From Aplidium turbinatum (lineage: Eukaryota; Chordata; Ascidiacea; Aplousobranchia; Polyclinidae): DNA of 64,000 bases. Shown here in pieces: positions 12,465 through 24,700 of the stretch (position 1 is the stretch's first letter; each line of letters opens with the position of its first letter). The notes under the pieces are model-generated. The model made no database searches. It worked only from the letters and a program-made list of their open reading frames with translations, and was not told the origin of the DNA. Position numbers and translations under genes: made by a program. Location: NCBI GenBank assembly GCA_918807975.1, contig OU964925.1, positions 7,974,798-8,038,797 of the forward strand. Direction: 5' to 3'.

Positions 12465-13426
12465 GGTTAACGCAGGGTTTTCCAAACTTTTTTGGGCCGC
12501 AGACCACTATTTGTGAATCTATTTATTCGCGGACCTCCAATACAAAGGTAAAAATGAATAAAACCGAATTTTGTTTATTTAAAAAACGGACAACATCAAT
12601 GGGACGGATGGGATTGCATAAGTCATCAATTCTCGGAGTTATTTGTGAAAGGCAAACTCGTAAGTCAGGGTCCACGGAAAGTCCTGACCTGTATTTTGTC
12701 TTCATGTTGGTATGAGCTGAAAATGCTGTCTCGCACATGTAGGTTGTGGCAAAAGGCAATAAAATTTTAGTTTCCTTTTGCGATAGCAATGGGTATTCCT
12801 CCACAACACTTAACCAGAAAGATGCAATAGCTGTTTGATTGAAACTAAGCATTAAAGTTCGATCAGATGATAATTCGGCCAATTCTTCTTCATCGCGTCC
12901 TGACAAATCAGTCTTTGTAACAACAAAAGGGTTTAAAATCCAGTTAAAATTCTCATTTGTCTCTTTTAAAAAGTACTTCTTGAAATGTGCAGAAAGCAAT
13001 TCCAAATGTTGTGTAACGTCAGAGAAAATCAACTCTGTATTAATTAAGGGTTTGTGGGTAATGTAGTCACACGGAACAGGAAACATATCCACAACATTAT
13101 CATTTATCTTTGTTTTCCATATGTTGAGTTTCTTTATCAATGCTGTTATTTTGTTTTGAGGAATATGAGAATTTTTCGTAAACAACTTTTCAACTGCAAC
13201 GAAGGTGCAACAAGTAAGATTTTAAATACTGAATAGCAAAAGCTTTCGAAATCATTTAAGTTGTAAAGAACTGAGGCAATTATCTTTGACAGGGTACGTA
13301 GGATACTGTACAATTTGTATATGTGTGACTTTTTAATTTCTTGTCATATCGCCAAGGACCACCTGTGGAGTCGTCGCGGACCACCAATGGTCCGCGGACC
13401 ACAGTTTGGGAAACCCTGCGTTAACG
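12465..13426. mobile_element. hAT deletion derivative, 946 bp
   Basis: The element spans 12473-13418. Ends are CAGGGTTTTCCAAACTTTTT and, reversed, CAGGGTTTCCCAAACTGTGG. The flanks GGTTAACG and CGTTAACG form an 8-bp TSD with one mismatch. It keeps only the last part of the transposase gene on the minus strand. Confidence 0.9.
12523..13185 (-). pseudogene. C-terminal half of a hAT transposase
   Basis: A 220-residue open stretch carries the hAT dimerisation region: TYMCETAFSAHTNMKTKYRS, then LRVCLSQITPRIDDL, a pattern diagnostic of SCAND3/ZBED5-like hAT transposases. Upstream residues (HFKKYFLKETNENFNWILNPF) fit the helical part before it. The BED finger and the first catalytic Asp region are absent because the element is an internal deletion. 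The first Met is only where the frame happens to open, so no functional transposase is expected. Confidence 0.8.
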
Positions 13427-14537
13427 TATGATCAATAAAAAAAACATACAAAGAACCTTTGATCTTCCCTTATTGAACATCTTCCTGGCATCTAATGAAA
13501 AGCATTTCCTCCTTGTTCGCTTTTATTCTGGAACAGCATGGCCACTGCTTCATTTTTGTTCTGGTTTTCAGAAGAAACCGATTGGTCTGTGTGAAGTGTG
13601 CTCAATATTGCGACAGACTTTGCTTTGTAGCCTACATTGGCAAAAATTCAAAAGTGATAGTTGTTGAGATGTTTGATTAAAATAGGGTCCTTTCAGGCAC
13701 ATGTTGCTTTGATTTTTAATCGATGAAACTCTCAGCAACTTTTTGTGAATACTACATACTAGGCTATAGTTTCTAAATAAGTGTTTCACAATGTCATAAA
13801 AAAGCTACTTTTAGATGTAGCAGACCTGTGTGCCGAGAAAAAGGAGTTACCAATATCACATGTAATGAATGCAATGCATAAATCAATTTCAAACATCATA
13901 ACTAGGACAAAGCACTTTTTTGTTTTTATTTTTTACACTCCCGTTTTGTTCTTTGCTATCAACTTAATTAACTCTTTGCTATACCAGCTTGTTTGTAAAA
14001 CCATAAGCTACTTGCTAGTCAGCCGGAGTTTACTGTAAAAACATCAAGAAAAATATATTATTTAACGAAACAAATTTAAACTAGTTCGCTATTTACAAAA
14101 AGGATAATTTCAATACCTCGCAGATTAAAAAGAAATATTTTAAACATTGCAAAACATTTCTAGCCTGCATTTGTTGCGATATTATCTTTTTTCCCATTTA
14201 TGCATGCTACAACTGAAGTAAATTTAAATCCATGTTAAATCATTTATAGTGTGTCAGATATTTTTATTTTGCTTCATTTGGTTTCCAAATTATTGTTATA
14301 AAAAACAGTGATAGTGTAGTGATACACCTAGCCTGCTACTGATTCTTTTTTCAAAATCATCCTTTGCACGCCAAGTTTTCTAAATTGTGTTAATTTTGAA
14401 GACATTTTCTAAATTTTAGATAAAAAAAAACTTTCCCTCATGAACGGAGTGACCCTTATAATATTTTGTATTTCTATACAATTTGTTTTCTTTCGTTTTT
14501 GTCGCCGAACTAACTTTTTTAAGGGATTTAACATTCA
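13427..14537. other. AT-rich DNA upstream of ALP gene 1
   Basis: No gene is supported. The distal part may hold regulatory DNA for gene 1, but I see no specific site except the TATA-like run just after it. Confidence 0.4.
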
Positions 14538-14552
14538 GTATATATATATATA
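14538..14552 (+). promoter_or_regulatory. possible TATA box of ALP gene 1
   Basis: A run of alternating T and A lies about 85 bases upstream of the gene 1 start codon. That distance allows a start site about 30 bases downstream and a short 5' leader. In AT-rich DNA such a run can occur by chance. Confidence 0.3.
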
Positions 14553-14636
14553 ATTTTTTGTTTCATGACGAAAGTTGATTTGAACGAAAACAAAGAATCG
14601 AGATAAAACAGCTTCTTGTGTTGTGTTTGTTGAAAA

Positions 14637-14715
14637 ATGGTCCAAATGTTCGCATTTGGATTGCTTATGATGTGCTCGCTTGCTATGGCTAGAGAAGAAT
14701 GGCAAAAGTGGAAAG
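14637..14715 (+). CDS. ALP gene 1 exon 1 (signal peptide)
   Basis: It encodes the signal peptide and REEWQKWK, and ends one base into a codon at a consensus GTAAG donor. Confidence 0.88.
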
Positions 14716-17700
14716 GTAAGAATTATGATTCGTAGCTTACAAAATATACACAGCACAACTGACACTTATATACTATAATAGCGTGCGGAATAAAATTATA
14801 AAAAACTTAAGTTTTTGGTAAGTTGTTAGCCTACACATGGCCATAAGTTGGAAGATCATTTTGTTTTTTGTCTAGTTGATGAATTCGTAGGTTGGAAACA
14901 TTATTTAGAAGAAAAAAAATTAAATGATATTGCAAACTGAAGCCTGCACACTTGAATTTATTTTGCGAAATGTCATCATAAACACCTTAAACCGTAGTAA
15001 GCACTGCTAGTACCGGCATCGTAAGTCAAATTGCTTTCAAAGTTTTCTTTCAAAATGGCTTGTTTAGTAGCTATACTTTTAGCTTGAATGATATTTATCT
15101 GAAACAAGTGTAACTCAAAGGTATTGAAAACAGGCAAACATCTCTATGTTAGTTATCGGTTTATTTTTACTAACTACCGGTATTCAAAAACTTAACCTGA
15201 CGAAAAAACAGTAAAACCTTACATTTAAGGTCAAACATATTGTTTAGTACCAATACAGGGTGAACAGAAAGTGCTTGGACCAACTTATAAACGAGTTATT
15301 AATTCAAAATAAATAAAATTCCATCCAAAAGGTATCGCAATGAGAGCTTAGAATACTAGGAATAAATTTATTTACTTTCAATGTCGCCACCGTTCATTTG
15401 AACAACTCTCTCAATTCTTTGTCGGAAGCTTTCGACCGACGCACGTAGCTCATCGGTAATTTGGCCCATTCCCGTCATCAACACTTGGCTGAGCAACGGA
15501 AAAGGTCTTTGCCTCCAGTAACGGCCACACACAAGAGTCCATGGGATTCAATTAAGGCGATGAGGGAGGCCACATTTTCTCACTCCATAATCTTGGAAGT
15601 TATCGTGAGCAGTAGTCCTGAGTCTTTCTTGAAATGCGAGATGGTGCACCATCTTGTTGGAATGTGAAGGGAATCTTTATAGTGTTTCTTCATCTTTTCA
15701 AGGGGTGGAACCAAAGTATCGTTGATGTAACGATTTGAATTGATTTTAACTCCTTGTTCCACGAAAACCAGAGGAGATTTCCATGTTTTGGAGATGGTGG
15801 ACCACACAATCAGAAAAGGCGGTTTTTGACGGTAGTAAACTGGTCTCACAAAATTTTTAATATCTGCTGAAGACTTTGCATAAATTCTATCATTCTGATT
15901 AATGAACTGAGCTTCAATTGTGGAGAGTTTTTTTGTCTGAAAAAATAATCTCTTATCCTGCCATGCCTGCCTTCAGTTCTTTGAGAAGAATATGTGCTCT
16001 TTCAAGTCTCTCTTGCTTTTGGAGAGGTCTAAGGAACTACCGTTTTCTCATCTTGTAAGGAGAAAACTGAAGATCCTTTTACACAATGGTGCTCATTGAA
16101 GTATTGCTCACATTCATTTCTTTGGCCATTTGACGGATGGCTCTGTTTGGGTTTCTTCTCAAAATTACTCGGACTATCTTAATCACTTTTTTTATTGGAG
16201 CAGTGCAAGGTCTTGGATTCTTAGGACAATCTTCAGATGTATCAAGTTCTTAACTCTATTCACAACATGGTAAACGGTGGATTCGGCATCTTTTAAGAGC
16301 TTAATAATCTCAGAGTTGGTTTTTCCGCGCGATAGAGCTGAATGATGGCTTTTCTTTGGCTCATTTTAGACCTTACGATTAATGCTTACAATCAAACTTA
16401 AATTTTTAAGAGTTTAGCAAGATATTTAGCATATTAAAAGGCACATAGCCCAAGTGACATTCAATATTTTAATCAGAAAATGAAAAAAAGTTCCAGGACT
16501 TTTTGTTCACCCTGTAAATTTTCCATTCAAAAACACATTTTCTCAAGGTGAAAAATCTTAGTTTATGTCGCATCGACTTAAAAGAATGTGGTTGGTTGGT
16601 TGATTTTGAATCTTTATCCTAGGACGGACAAAGCCTTGATAGATTATTCCTGGTAGTTTTGCATACTTGTAGAGGCTCTTGACGCAGGAACGGCTACCGA
16701 GATTGACAAAGTGAAGTTTTTCCGATTTTTGAAGTCTTGTTGCTGGAGAATTATTCCATCCTCAAGTTGTTTTTGGTAGGTTAGTTGAGCACACATGACC
16801 TTAAGCGGAGGATATTTTGCAATTTGCCTAGTTTTGTTTTCTCTGACTACTGTATGTTTGAATACATGCGTATCAAAACTGCAATTAACGAAAACCAATT
16901 ATTATAATCGATGACCATTCAACTGCTTTTTGTTTCAGTTGAAGAAGAGACACCAAAATACTGGTTGGACCTTGCAAAAGAAGATCTTGAAGCTACTCTC
17001 AAGGTTCAGAATAATATGCGTGTGGCTAAAAATGTGATAATCATGCTGGGTAAGTGAACATATTTTTTTTTTTTGTAATCTGCTTAGTAATAACACTGTG
17101 CAACAAATCCCCAACTAAGAAAAACTTCAAGAGCACGTGAGGTTGCACTTTATGAATTCGAGGGCGCTGATTCCGAAATTGGGCTTGGTTTTATACAGTA
17201 ACTTACCATCAGGTCAGGATTGTTTGAAAAACAATTTTAAGTTTTTCCAAAATTAGCCTATGCTTAAAAATCGGAGAAAATTATCGTTACATGCGTAGCT
17301 AATCAACCAAATCCAAAGCCTAACAAATGAAATCGCTTGGTTATTTTTGCAAACCGGCATGTGTTGTGACAAAGAGAAGTCTTGAGTTGTTTTCACTGAA
17401 AACTGTAGATGTTATACATGTAAAACTATCTTGGCACGTAGTAACGGATACCAGGGGGACACTTAGTTACTTTCCCTCTTCAACAACACAAAAAAACATG
17501 TGTTTTTTTACAGTTTCTGTAAAAAAAAAAACTTTCTTGCTTCTCTCGCTCAATCACATTTCATCGACCAAACCAGTGGCATAGTAATCTCGCTTTTGCA
17601 GCAGTACATCTGTGTAGGGCAGTGGTTCTCAACTTTTTTGTCTTGGCGACCCCTTTTAGTGCCTTCGAAACTGTGCCAGACTTAAAAAATGTTTATCTTT

Positions 17701-20700
17701 TAATAGAAACAGTTTATTTCATAAGTTTTGAAGGGGCACACTTAGAAGAATTATCTAAACTCGAGATGCAGTTATGACGATTGATGACATTGACGAAGCT
17801 GTGCCATGAGCTATATGTTGGCACACAGGATCAAAAATCAGTAATGCAGATTAACAGTTTTTCTATAAATTTTATCAAAAATTAGCAGCATTTTTACGAC
17901 CTTTACAAAGAGTTCCTTCCTTTTTTCAATTGATGTTTTGTTGTAACATCGTCATGGCAAAACTGTGAGTGCTGATAGACTGCTGACTAACGTTTGTATT
18001 TCTGAATTAAGCATTTGTCAACAATCTGCTGTCTCAAAAGAATTAACTTGAACCTTATAAAAAGATTTAACTTTTTATATGATTTTTTTTAGTTAGGTGG
18101 TAAAAAACCGAACTTTTGTGCAGTACAATGAAATTTCAAACAACCCACCATAACGTCACGACGCACAGTTTGACAATCGCTGTATACATAAATAAAACAC
18201 AAAGAGTTTTTAATGTCGTTATTTAACAATCATGCTGCAAACTCGAAACTTTCACGGATCCCTTGAAAATGCATCGGGAATCCCTTGGAGGGCCGTGGAC
18301 CTCCAATTGAGAACCACTGGTATAGGGGTTGTGCATCATCATCTCAAAAACTAACAAGATACTGCAGTAGTTCAAACTAAAACACATTGCGCAGCCAATT
18401 AATCAACAAATATATTAACCTAATCAAGTGTTAATAGAAGTATCTCTTGAAGTGCCTTGAGTACCTACAATGTGGCAAAGTGGGGTCATCGCGAATGGAT
18501 ATTTTAAATTTTCTGAAAGATTATGTGATACTATACACAAGATAAAGCTGAACTTTATCAAAAATAATTTATAGAAATCCTTTAGGTTAATGGCCATGAA
18601 AAGAAGGATTGAAAACTTCACTTCAATTTTAAACCTATTCTTGTGATCAAACTTCTATAAAAATCTACATTTCTGTTGGATGAATTTAGTTAAATCTGCT
18701 ACAAAGTGTGACTTTTAAGCGAAAATAAAGAATGCTGGAGCACAGATCTTATTATTAAAAGTATTGTATATCCCAGTAACATTCTAAATAAATCTGCAAA
18801 GATCTTGAAATTTCAAATTGAACACAACTAACGATTTTATGATGACAACAATAAAAAGGTCTTCTTTAACCTTGAAACTAGTTTGCTTTAAAATAGTCCT
18901 AGCAGTTTTTAACACGGTATAATAGCAAAAGAAAAGAAAACTGCTAACACAGTGATGTGAAGGTCCATAATTTGCGCTGGTGACACCATTTAAAGTGGGA
19001 TTAAAAAAAACTCATTACTCCGCTTTCTAAATTACACCATAGAATGTAGGCTGCATGACTAGGCTATGAGATAGGTTCTCGTAATGTACTGTACAGTGAC
19101 CTCCTTTCCATGTTATCAGGAGATGGAATGGGAATTCCCACAATAACCACCGGAAGGATTTTGAAAGGGCAGCTGAAGAAAAATACCGGAGAGGAAACAG
19201 TTCTTGCTATGGACAAGTTTCCTCACACTGGATTATCAAAGGTAAGAGGCTTTATATTCTAGCAGAAACCTATGCTAAAATTCGAAATTAAACTTTCAGA
19301 AATTAAAACAATATTGCTTTTTGGTTAAATCGTTTGTTATTATGGTTTTATGAATTAAAAAGAAGAAACAGGAAGACGTCTTTTAATCACAAAAAATGAT
19401 TGATGTTGTAAAAAACTAAAAATGGAAACATTTTCCCCTAATAATATAGCCTACGACTTGACATTGAGTTAGAAAATAACTGCAGACAATGCACACCGTT
19501 TCGGCCGTCCGGCCGCTTTAGTGCAGTAGGTATACACTGGGTATGGCCACGGAGATATATACCTCTGTGTGACGTTTTTCCATTTGTGGAACCTAAGCTC
19601 CATAAATATGTTTTATAGTAGATTAGGTTGGCTGTATAGCCGAGTGGTGAAAGCAATTCAACCCCATGATTCAACCCCAAACCTGACCTACATACTGTAT
19701 TGGTGACCAAGTGATCACGTTTACTTCGAAGAAGCTGAAAACTGGCACTGAGATCAGTAGAGATGTACAAGAGAGACTTAGTGAAATGTGGAAGAACAGG
19801 AAATGTCCTCAAACTGGTTCACTTATTCAAAGTCTTCCAGCCACGTGAACGACTATCATAACCAATTTGAATACCACACTTAGAACCCCAGAATTGCAAC
19901 CGCAGTAAGATCCCTTCTGGAAAGACTCTGTCCACAGAGCCTGACAGTCATGTGGAAGAGGATCAAGTGTTATAGATGGCCTTGTATAAACCCTTTACAG
20001 CCTGTTTCCTGTTTCAACCTGTTTCACCCTAATTGAGATCATCAAAAGTTTCTTATATAAATAGAATATTTCAGATAGATCTTTTTGAATAAGAACTTTC
20101 TAAGGATTCCAATAAGCGTGAAACAGGTTGAAAGTATTTTTGGTTCGGTACGCTTGGCTTTTTGCTTGGTATTGAGCACTTTTTATAATTTTGACAGTAT
20201 TTACCTTTAACTTTTTATATATGTAAAAAAAAAAAATTTAATTAGCCTACACATTATAGTGCTTTGCAATATGTTTGTTGAAAATAATAGAAGTGAAGTT
20301 GCAAGGTAAACCGCATAAACTATTTTGAAATACCATAAAGCAGGGGTCACCAACTGGCGGCCTGCGGGCCGCATGCGGTCCGCCACGCTGTATCGCTGCG
20401 GCCCGCGGAAGGTATCAGCGTACAAGTATAACCAAAAATACTTTGCAATTGATTGACTTTCGCTTTTAGCAGCATGATCGTTACTTACTTCACAGTGTAG
20501 ATTCTAACGATCTGTTTAAGCCTGATGCTGCGAATTAGTTGTGGTAATATCGAATTGAACACAGTTCCCTAGTCATGTGCTATGACGAATGGTGTTGAAT
20601 TCAGTGAGTGCTTCTTTCAATGGGCTCTTTGGTTTAGCTTGAGGCTGCCGGCTGTTGAGTTTCTGTGCTGTTAGGCGCTATTGCTGTGAAATTTTGTTGA

Positions 20701-21751
20701 ATCAGTTGTTAGTAGATTAGGTGACGTAGTTCTTCCCTTTCGGCACGGTTGTTGATTTTTGAATTTTGCCTGCTGATGAATATGGCCTCTGTGAAACGTA
20801 ATTGTACCGCGTCATTTTCTCTGGCAATAATTTTAAATTCAAAGTCGGCGTGGCACTGTTGTTGATGATCAAAGACCGAACTTTTATCTGAGCTAAGATA
20901 TTCTTCGATGCGGGAGTGGAGTGGGCGGATCGTGCTGCCTATTTAGCTTTCCCTGCATTTTTTGCATGTGATCTTGTAGACACAGTTCTTGGTGGTACAC
21001 ATGTCGTCGTTCCGTAGTTGGCAGTTTTGCAGCCGGCAAGGTTCGGATTTTTGTGGGTTTTTTAAGTGCGTTTCAGAGGGTTCGTGAGCGTCGAAAGAGG
21101 CGGACTGGCAAGTCCAGGTCTTTGAAGACTTTCTTTATTTTACGATCCGCGTCGTCGCTCATATAAGGAAATTCGAAATGTATTGGGTTGTATGGTGTCT
21201 GAAGTGAGGGTTGTCTGCTTTGTCGGTGTCGTCGTCGTCTGGGTGGTTGCTAAAAATACTTTTCTTGAGGAGTTAAAGAGCACGAAGGCAAAAATACTTT
21301 CCGGGAAGCATATTTTCGCTTGCATACGATTCCACCGACCGACCAATCAGATGGTAGTTCTAGGTGGGGGTTGCTTAAAGTTACTCCAATGCGATGTCCA
21401 GCCACACCGTCCCAGTGGTTGATTAAAACGTCTGTTTTCGAATTTCGAAATTGTCTGTGAGCATAGGGTTGCTTATTTTAAGTTTGCAAATGTCATGTAA
21501 ACACTAGTGTGCGTTTCAGCGTTATTGTGTTTCACGAGCAGTGTTCTCTTTATGCAAGTTTTTGTTGGCAAAATAGGTCGATGTGCCAACTCAATTTATA
21601 ATAAATTGGAAAAATATTACATATAAATTTAAAGACTTTTTCTGATTGTATTATGAAAATATTTAGCTTAGTAGCCTACTGCAAAATTATTTTTTTTTAA
21701 GAAATATGGAACGCTTCACGATCTCGCCTGTCATCCTTGCGCAGGGACCAA

Positions 21752-21782
<31 letters not shown>

Positions 21783-24700
21783 CATATGTACTGCCGAAGC
21801 AAGTACTGCAAAATGTTGTTAATCAACAAATTCTTGCCATGCTGATAAGCACCGCAAGTGACAGTTGTCTATAATAAAAGAAAGACGGTTTTATAAACTC
21901 TAACAAAAAGGATGAAAAACCAACTCATTGTTTTTTAGAAGGAACACCCCAGCAAACATCACAGTATTGGGCCGATACTGGCCCAGTATCGGATTGTACA
22001 GGTAACTTGTATTGGCCCAGTACCGGCGCCAATACCGGCCCAGTACATTCGTGCACATCGTTAACGCGTTGGGCCAATACAGTCTTTGTATCGGTGACTT
22101 TACTGAGCCTGTACACAGCCAATACTGGCCCAGTACAGTCTTTGTATCGGTGACTGTACGGTGCCTGTACACAGCCAATACTGGCCCAGTATCGGATTGT
22201 ACAGGTAACTTGTATTGGCCCAGTACCGGCGCCAATACCGGCCCAGTACATTCGTGCACATCGTTAACGCGTTGGGCCAATACAGTCTTTGTATCGGTGA
22301 CTTTACTGAGCCTGTACACAGCCAATACTGGCCCAGTACAGTCTTTGTATCGGTGACTGTACGGTGCCTGTACACAGCCGATACTGGCCCAGTATCGGAT
22401 TGTACAGGTAACTTGTATTGGCCCAGTACCGGCGCCAATACCAGCCCAGTACATTCGTGCACATTGTTAACGCGTTGGGCCAATACAGTCTTTGTATCGG
22501 TGACTGTACTGAGCCTGTACACAGCCAATACTGGCCCAGTACAGTCTTTGTACCGGTGACTGTACGGTGCCTGTACACAGCCAATACTGGCCCAGTACAG
22601 TCTTTGTACCGGTGACTGTACGGTGCCTGTACATAGCCAATACTGGCCCAATACAGTCTTTGTACCGGTGACTGTACGGTGCCTGTACAAAGCCAATACT
22701 GGCCCAGTACAGTCTTTGTATCGGTGACTGTACACAGACAATACTGGCCCAGTACAGTCTTTGTACTGGTGACTGTACGGTGCCTGTACACATCCAATAC
22801 TGGCCCAGTACAGTCTTTGTACTGGTGACTGTACGGTGCCTGTACACAGCCAATACTGGCCCAGTACAGTCTTTGTACGGTGCCTGTACACAGCCAATAC
22901 TGGCCCAGTACAGTCTTTGTACTGGTGACTGTACGGTGCCTGTACACAGCCAATACTGGCCCAGTATCGGATGATACAGGCAACTTGTATTGGCCCAGTA
23001 CCGGCGCCAATACCGGCCCAGTATATTCGTGCACATCGTTAACGCGTTGGGCCAATACAGTCTTTGTGTCGGTGACTGTACTGAGCCTGTACACAGCCAA
23101 TACTAGCTCAGTACAGTCTTTGTACCGGTGACTGTACCCAGCCAATAACTTACTGTCTTTGTACTGGTGACCGTATCGTGCCTGTAAACAGATTATCTGC
23201 TACTACCTTAACTGTATCGAAACTATCGCGCCGCTCTGATGCGATGCTACGCTACAACACCAATAGGTAGGCTACTGATGTGTATTGCTCGGTAACTGAA
23301 ACTGTTCTGCTGACATCCAGGGATAGCACACTGTCTTTAGGAATACTTCGACAGGTTTTGCAACACAACTCATTTACCACTTGCATCTTTTATTATTATC
23401 AATACAATCAACTGTTGGCCACCTCGGCTTCAACCCGATGTCTTCTTCCGCCTTGGCGATCAGGCCAGTTTTGCATCCAGGTGCTGGCTGCTTTCTCTAC
23501 CTCTTTTTCGGTAACTGAGGTCAGCAGCGGGTTTTGTAAAACAGCTCCTAAAACAACAAAGATGAACAAATTGTCCACAAAACATAACTGCAACATTAAA
23601 ATATGTTACGTGCATAGCCTATTATCTAACCATTCTAAAATTAATCTACCGCAAAGCAGTAAACAGTTCGTTAAATACGCATCACTATCCTGTACCAATT
23701 GCCGGTTGTGACGACAGACTAATTTATTATGCTCAATTTGACATTCTTACATACCACTACAATTTTTTGTCTTTTTAAACTTTATACCATGCTTATTTCT
23801 TTATGTTTTTATGATGTATGTTTTTGCAGTTAGATTTCACCTTACAGTTTAATATGAAAGCAAAAACTTTGAACGTTACTTGACTTACTCTTTATGACAA
23901 TTGACATCCGCAATGTTCTTCATAAAACATAGCGCCTTCTTCCTTGGCAAACCGGAATCCCCCTTCCATCCACCTTTTCCCGACTAATTATACTTCTGAC
24001 AAAATGTATTTGAAATGGTGCTCTTCATCACTCGCCAGCTGCATTCTTTCACTGACGAGCCACCCACCACAGAAAGGCGAAAAATCTGAAACATTCAAAC
24101 ATAATGGGCTACTAGGCGAGATGACTGGGATTTTGAATGGCTTTGGAGTCGCAGATGCGTTAGGTTTTTGTGTTGCAGTTTGCAATTGAGAATTTGGTGA
24201 GAGAGAAGGCGATGCGTTATATAAACGTAAGACGACGTGACTTAACAGAAGGGCTTGGTTTGATTTGAAAACAGAAGAGACAAAGGTCTGGAGTTAATCC
24301 TTTGCTAAAGGGATTATGATGTCACTCTATTCACTTCAGCTGGCAAGCGGGCGGTTCTAATACACACTTGCGAAAAGCAAAAATTTGCAATGTGTGGTAA
24401 ACAACCAACCACAAACACTGGCGATTCACGTAAAACTACGGTAGTTTGACGTTGGATATAGCAATTGTGGTAGGCGAATTGACTTTTTGCTTGTGACCCT
24501 TATAAAACTAGGCTCATCTGAGTGAAAGCAAATTTATGGATTGATTTCTGGGCAAAAGATTTTAGCACCACTTATTAAATACAACACAATCAACAGAGTC
24601 CAAAAAGATAATCTTGTTTTCGTTTCAAAATCGCATTTAATTTTGTTAGTTTTTTACTAGATAAATGTTACGAAGAACGTTGAAAATTTGCGATGTAAGC

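Noticed and set aside
12155-12715. 186-residue plus-strand frame
   Set aside because: It crosses the border of a hAT element and is antisense to its transposase relic; no exon features.
19438-19812. 124-residue minus-strand frame in intron 3
   Set aside because: It runs through a tRNA-like SINE head and has no family resemblance or splice context.
21699-21806. Native U6 gene
   Set aside because: Target duplications, an A tail and an empty paralogous site show it is a retrocopy.
21900-23145. Open frames of 184-280 residues on the minus strand with YWASIGCVQAP-like repeats
   Set aside because: Products of the 56/203-bp minisatellite; similar frames open in other phases and on the other strand.
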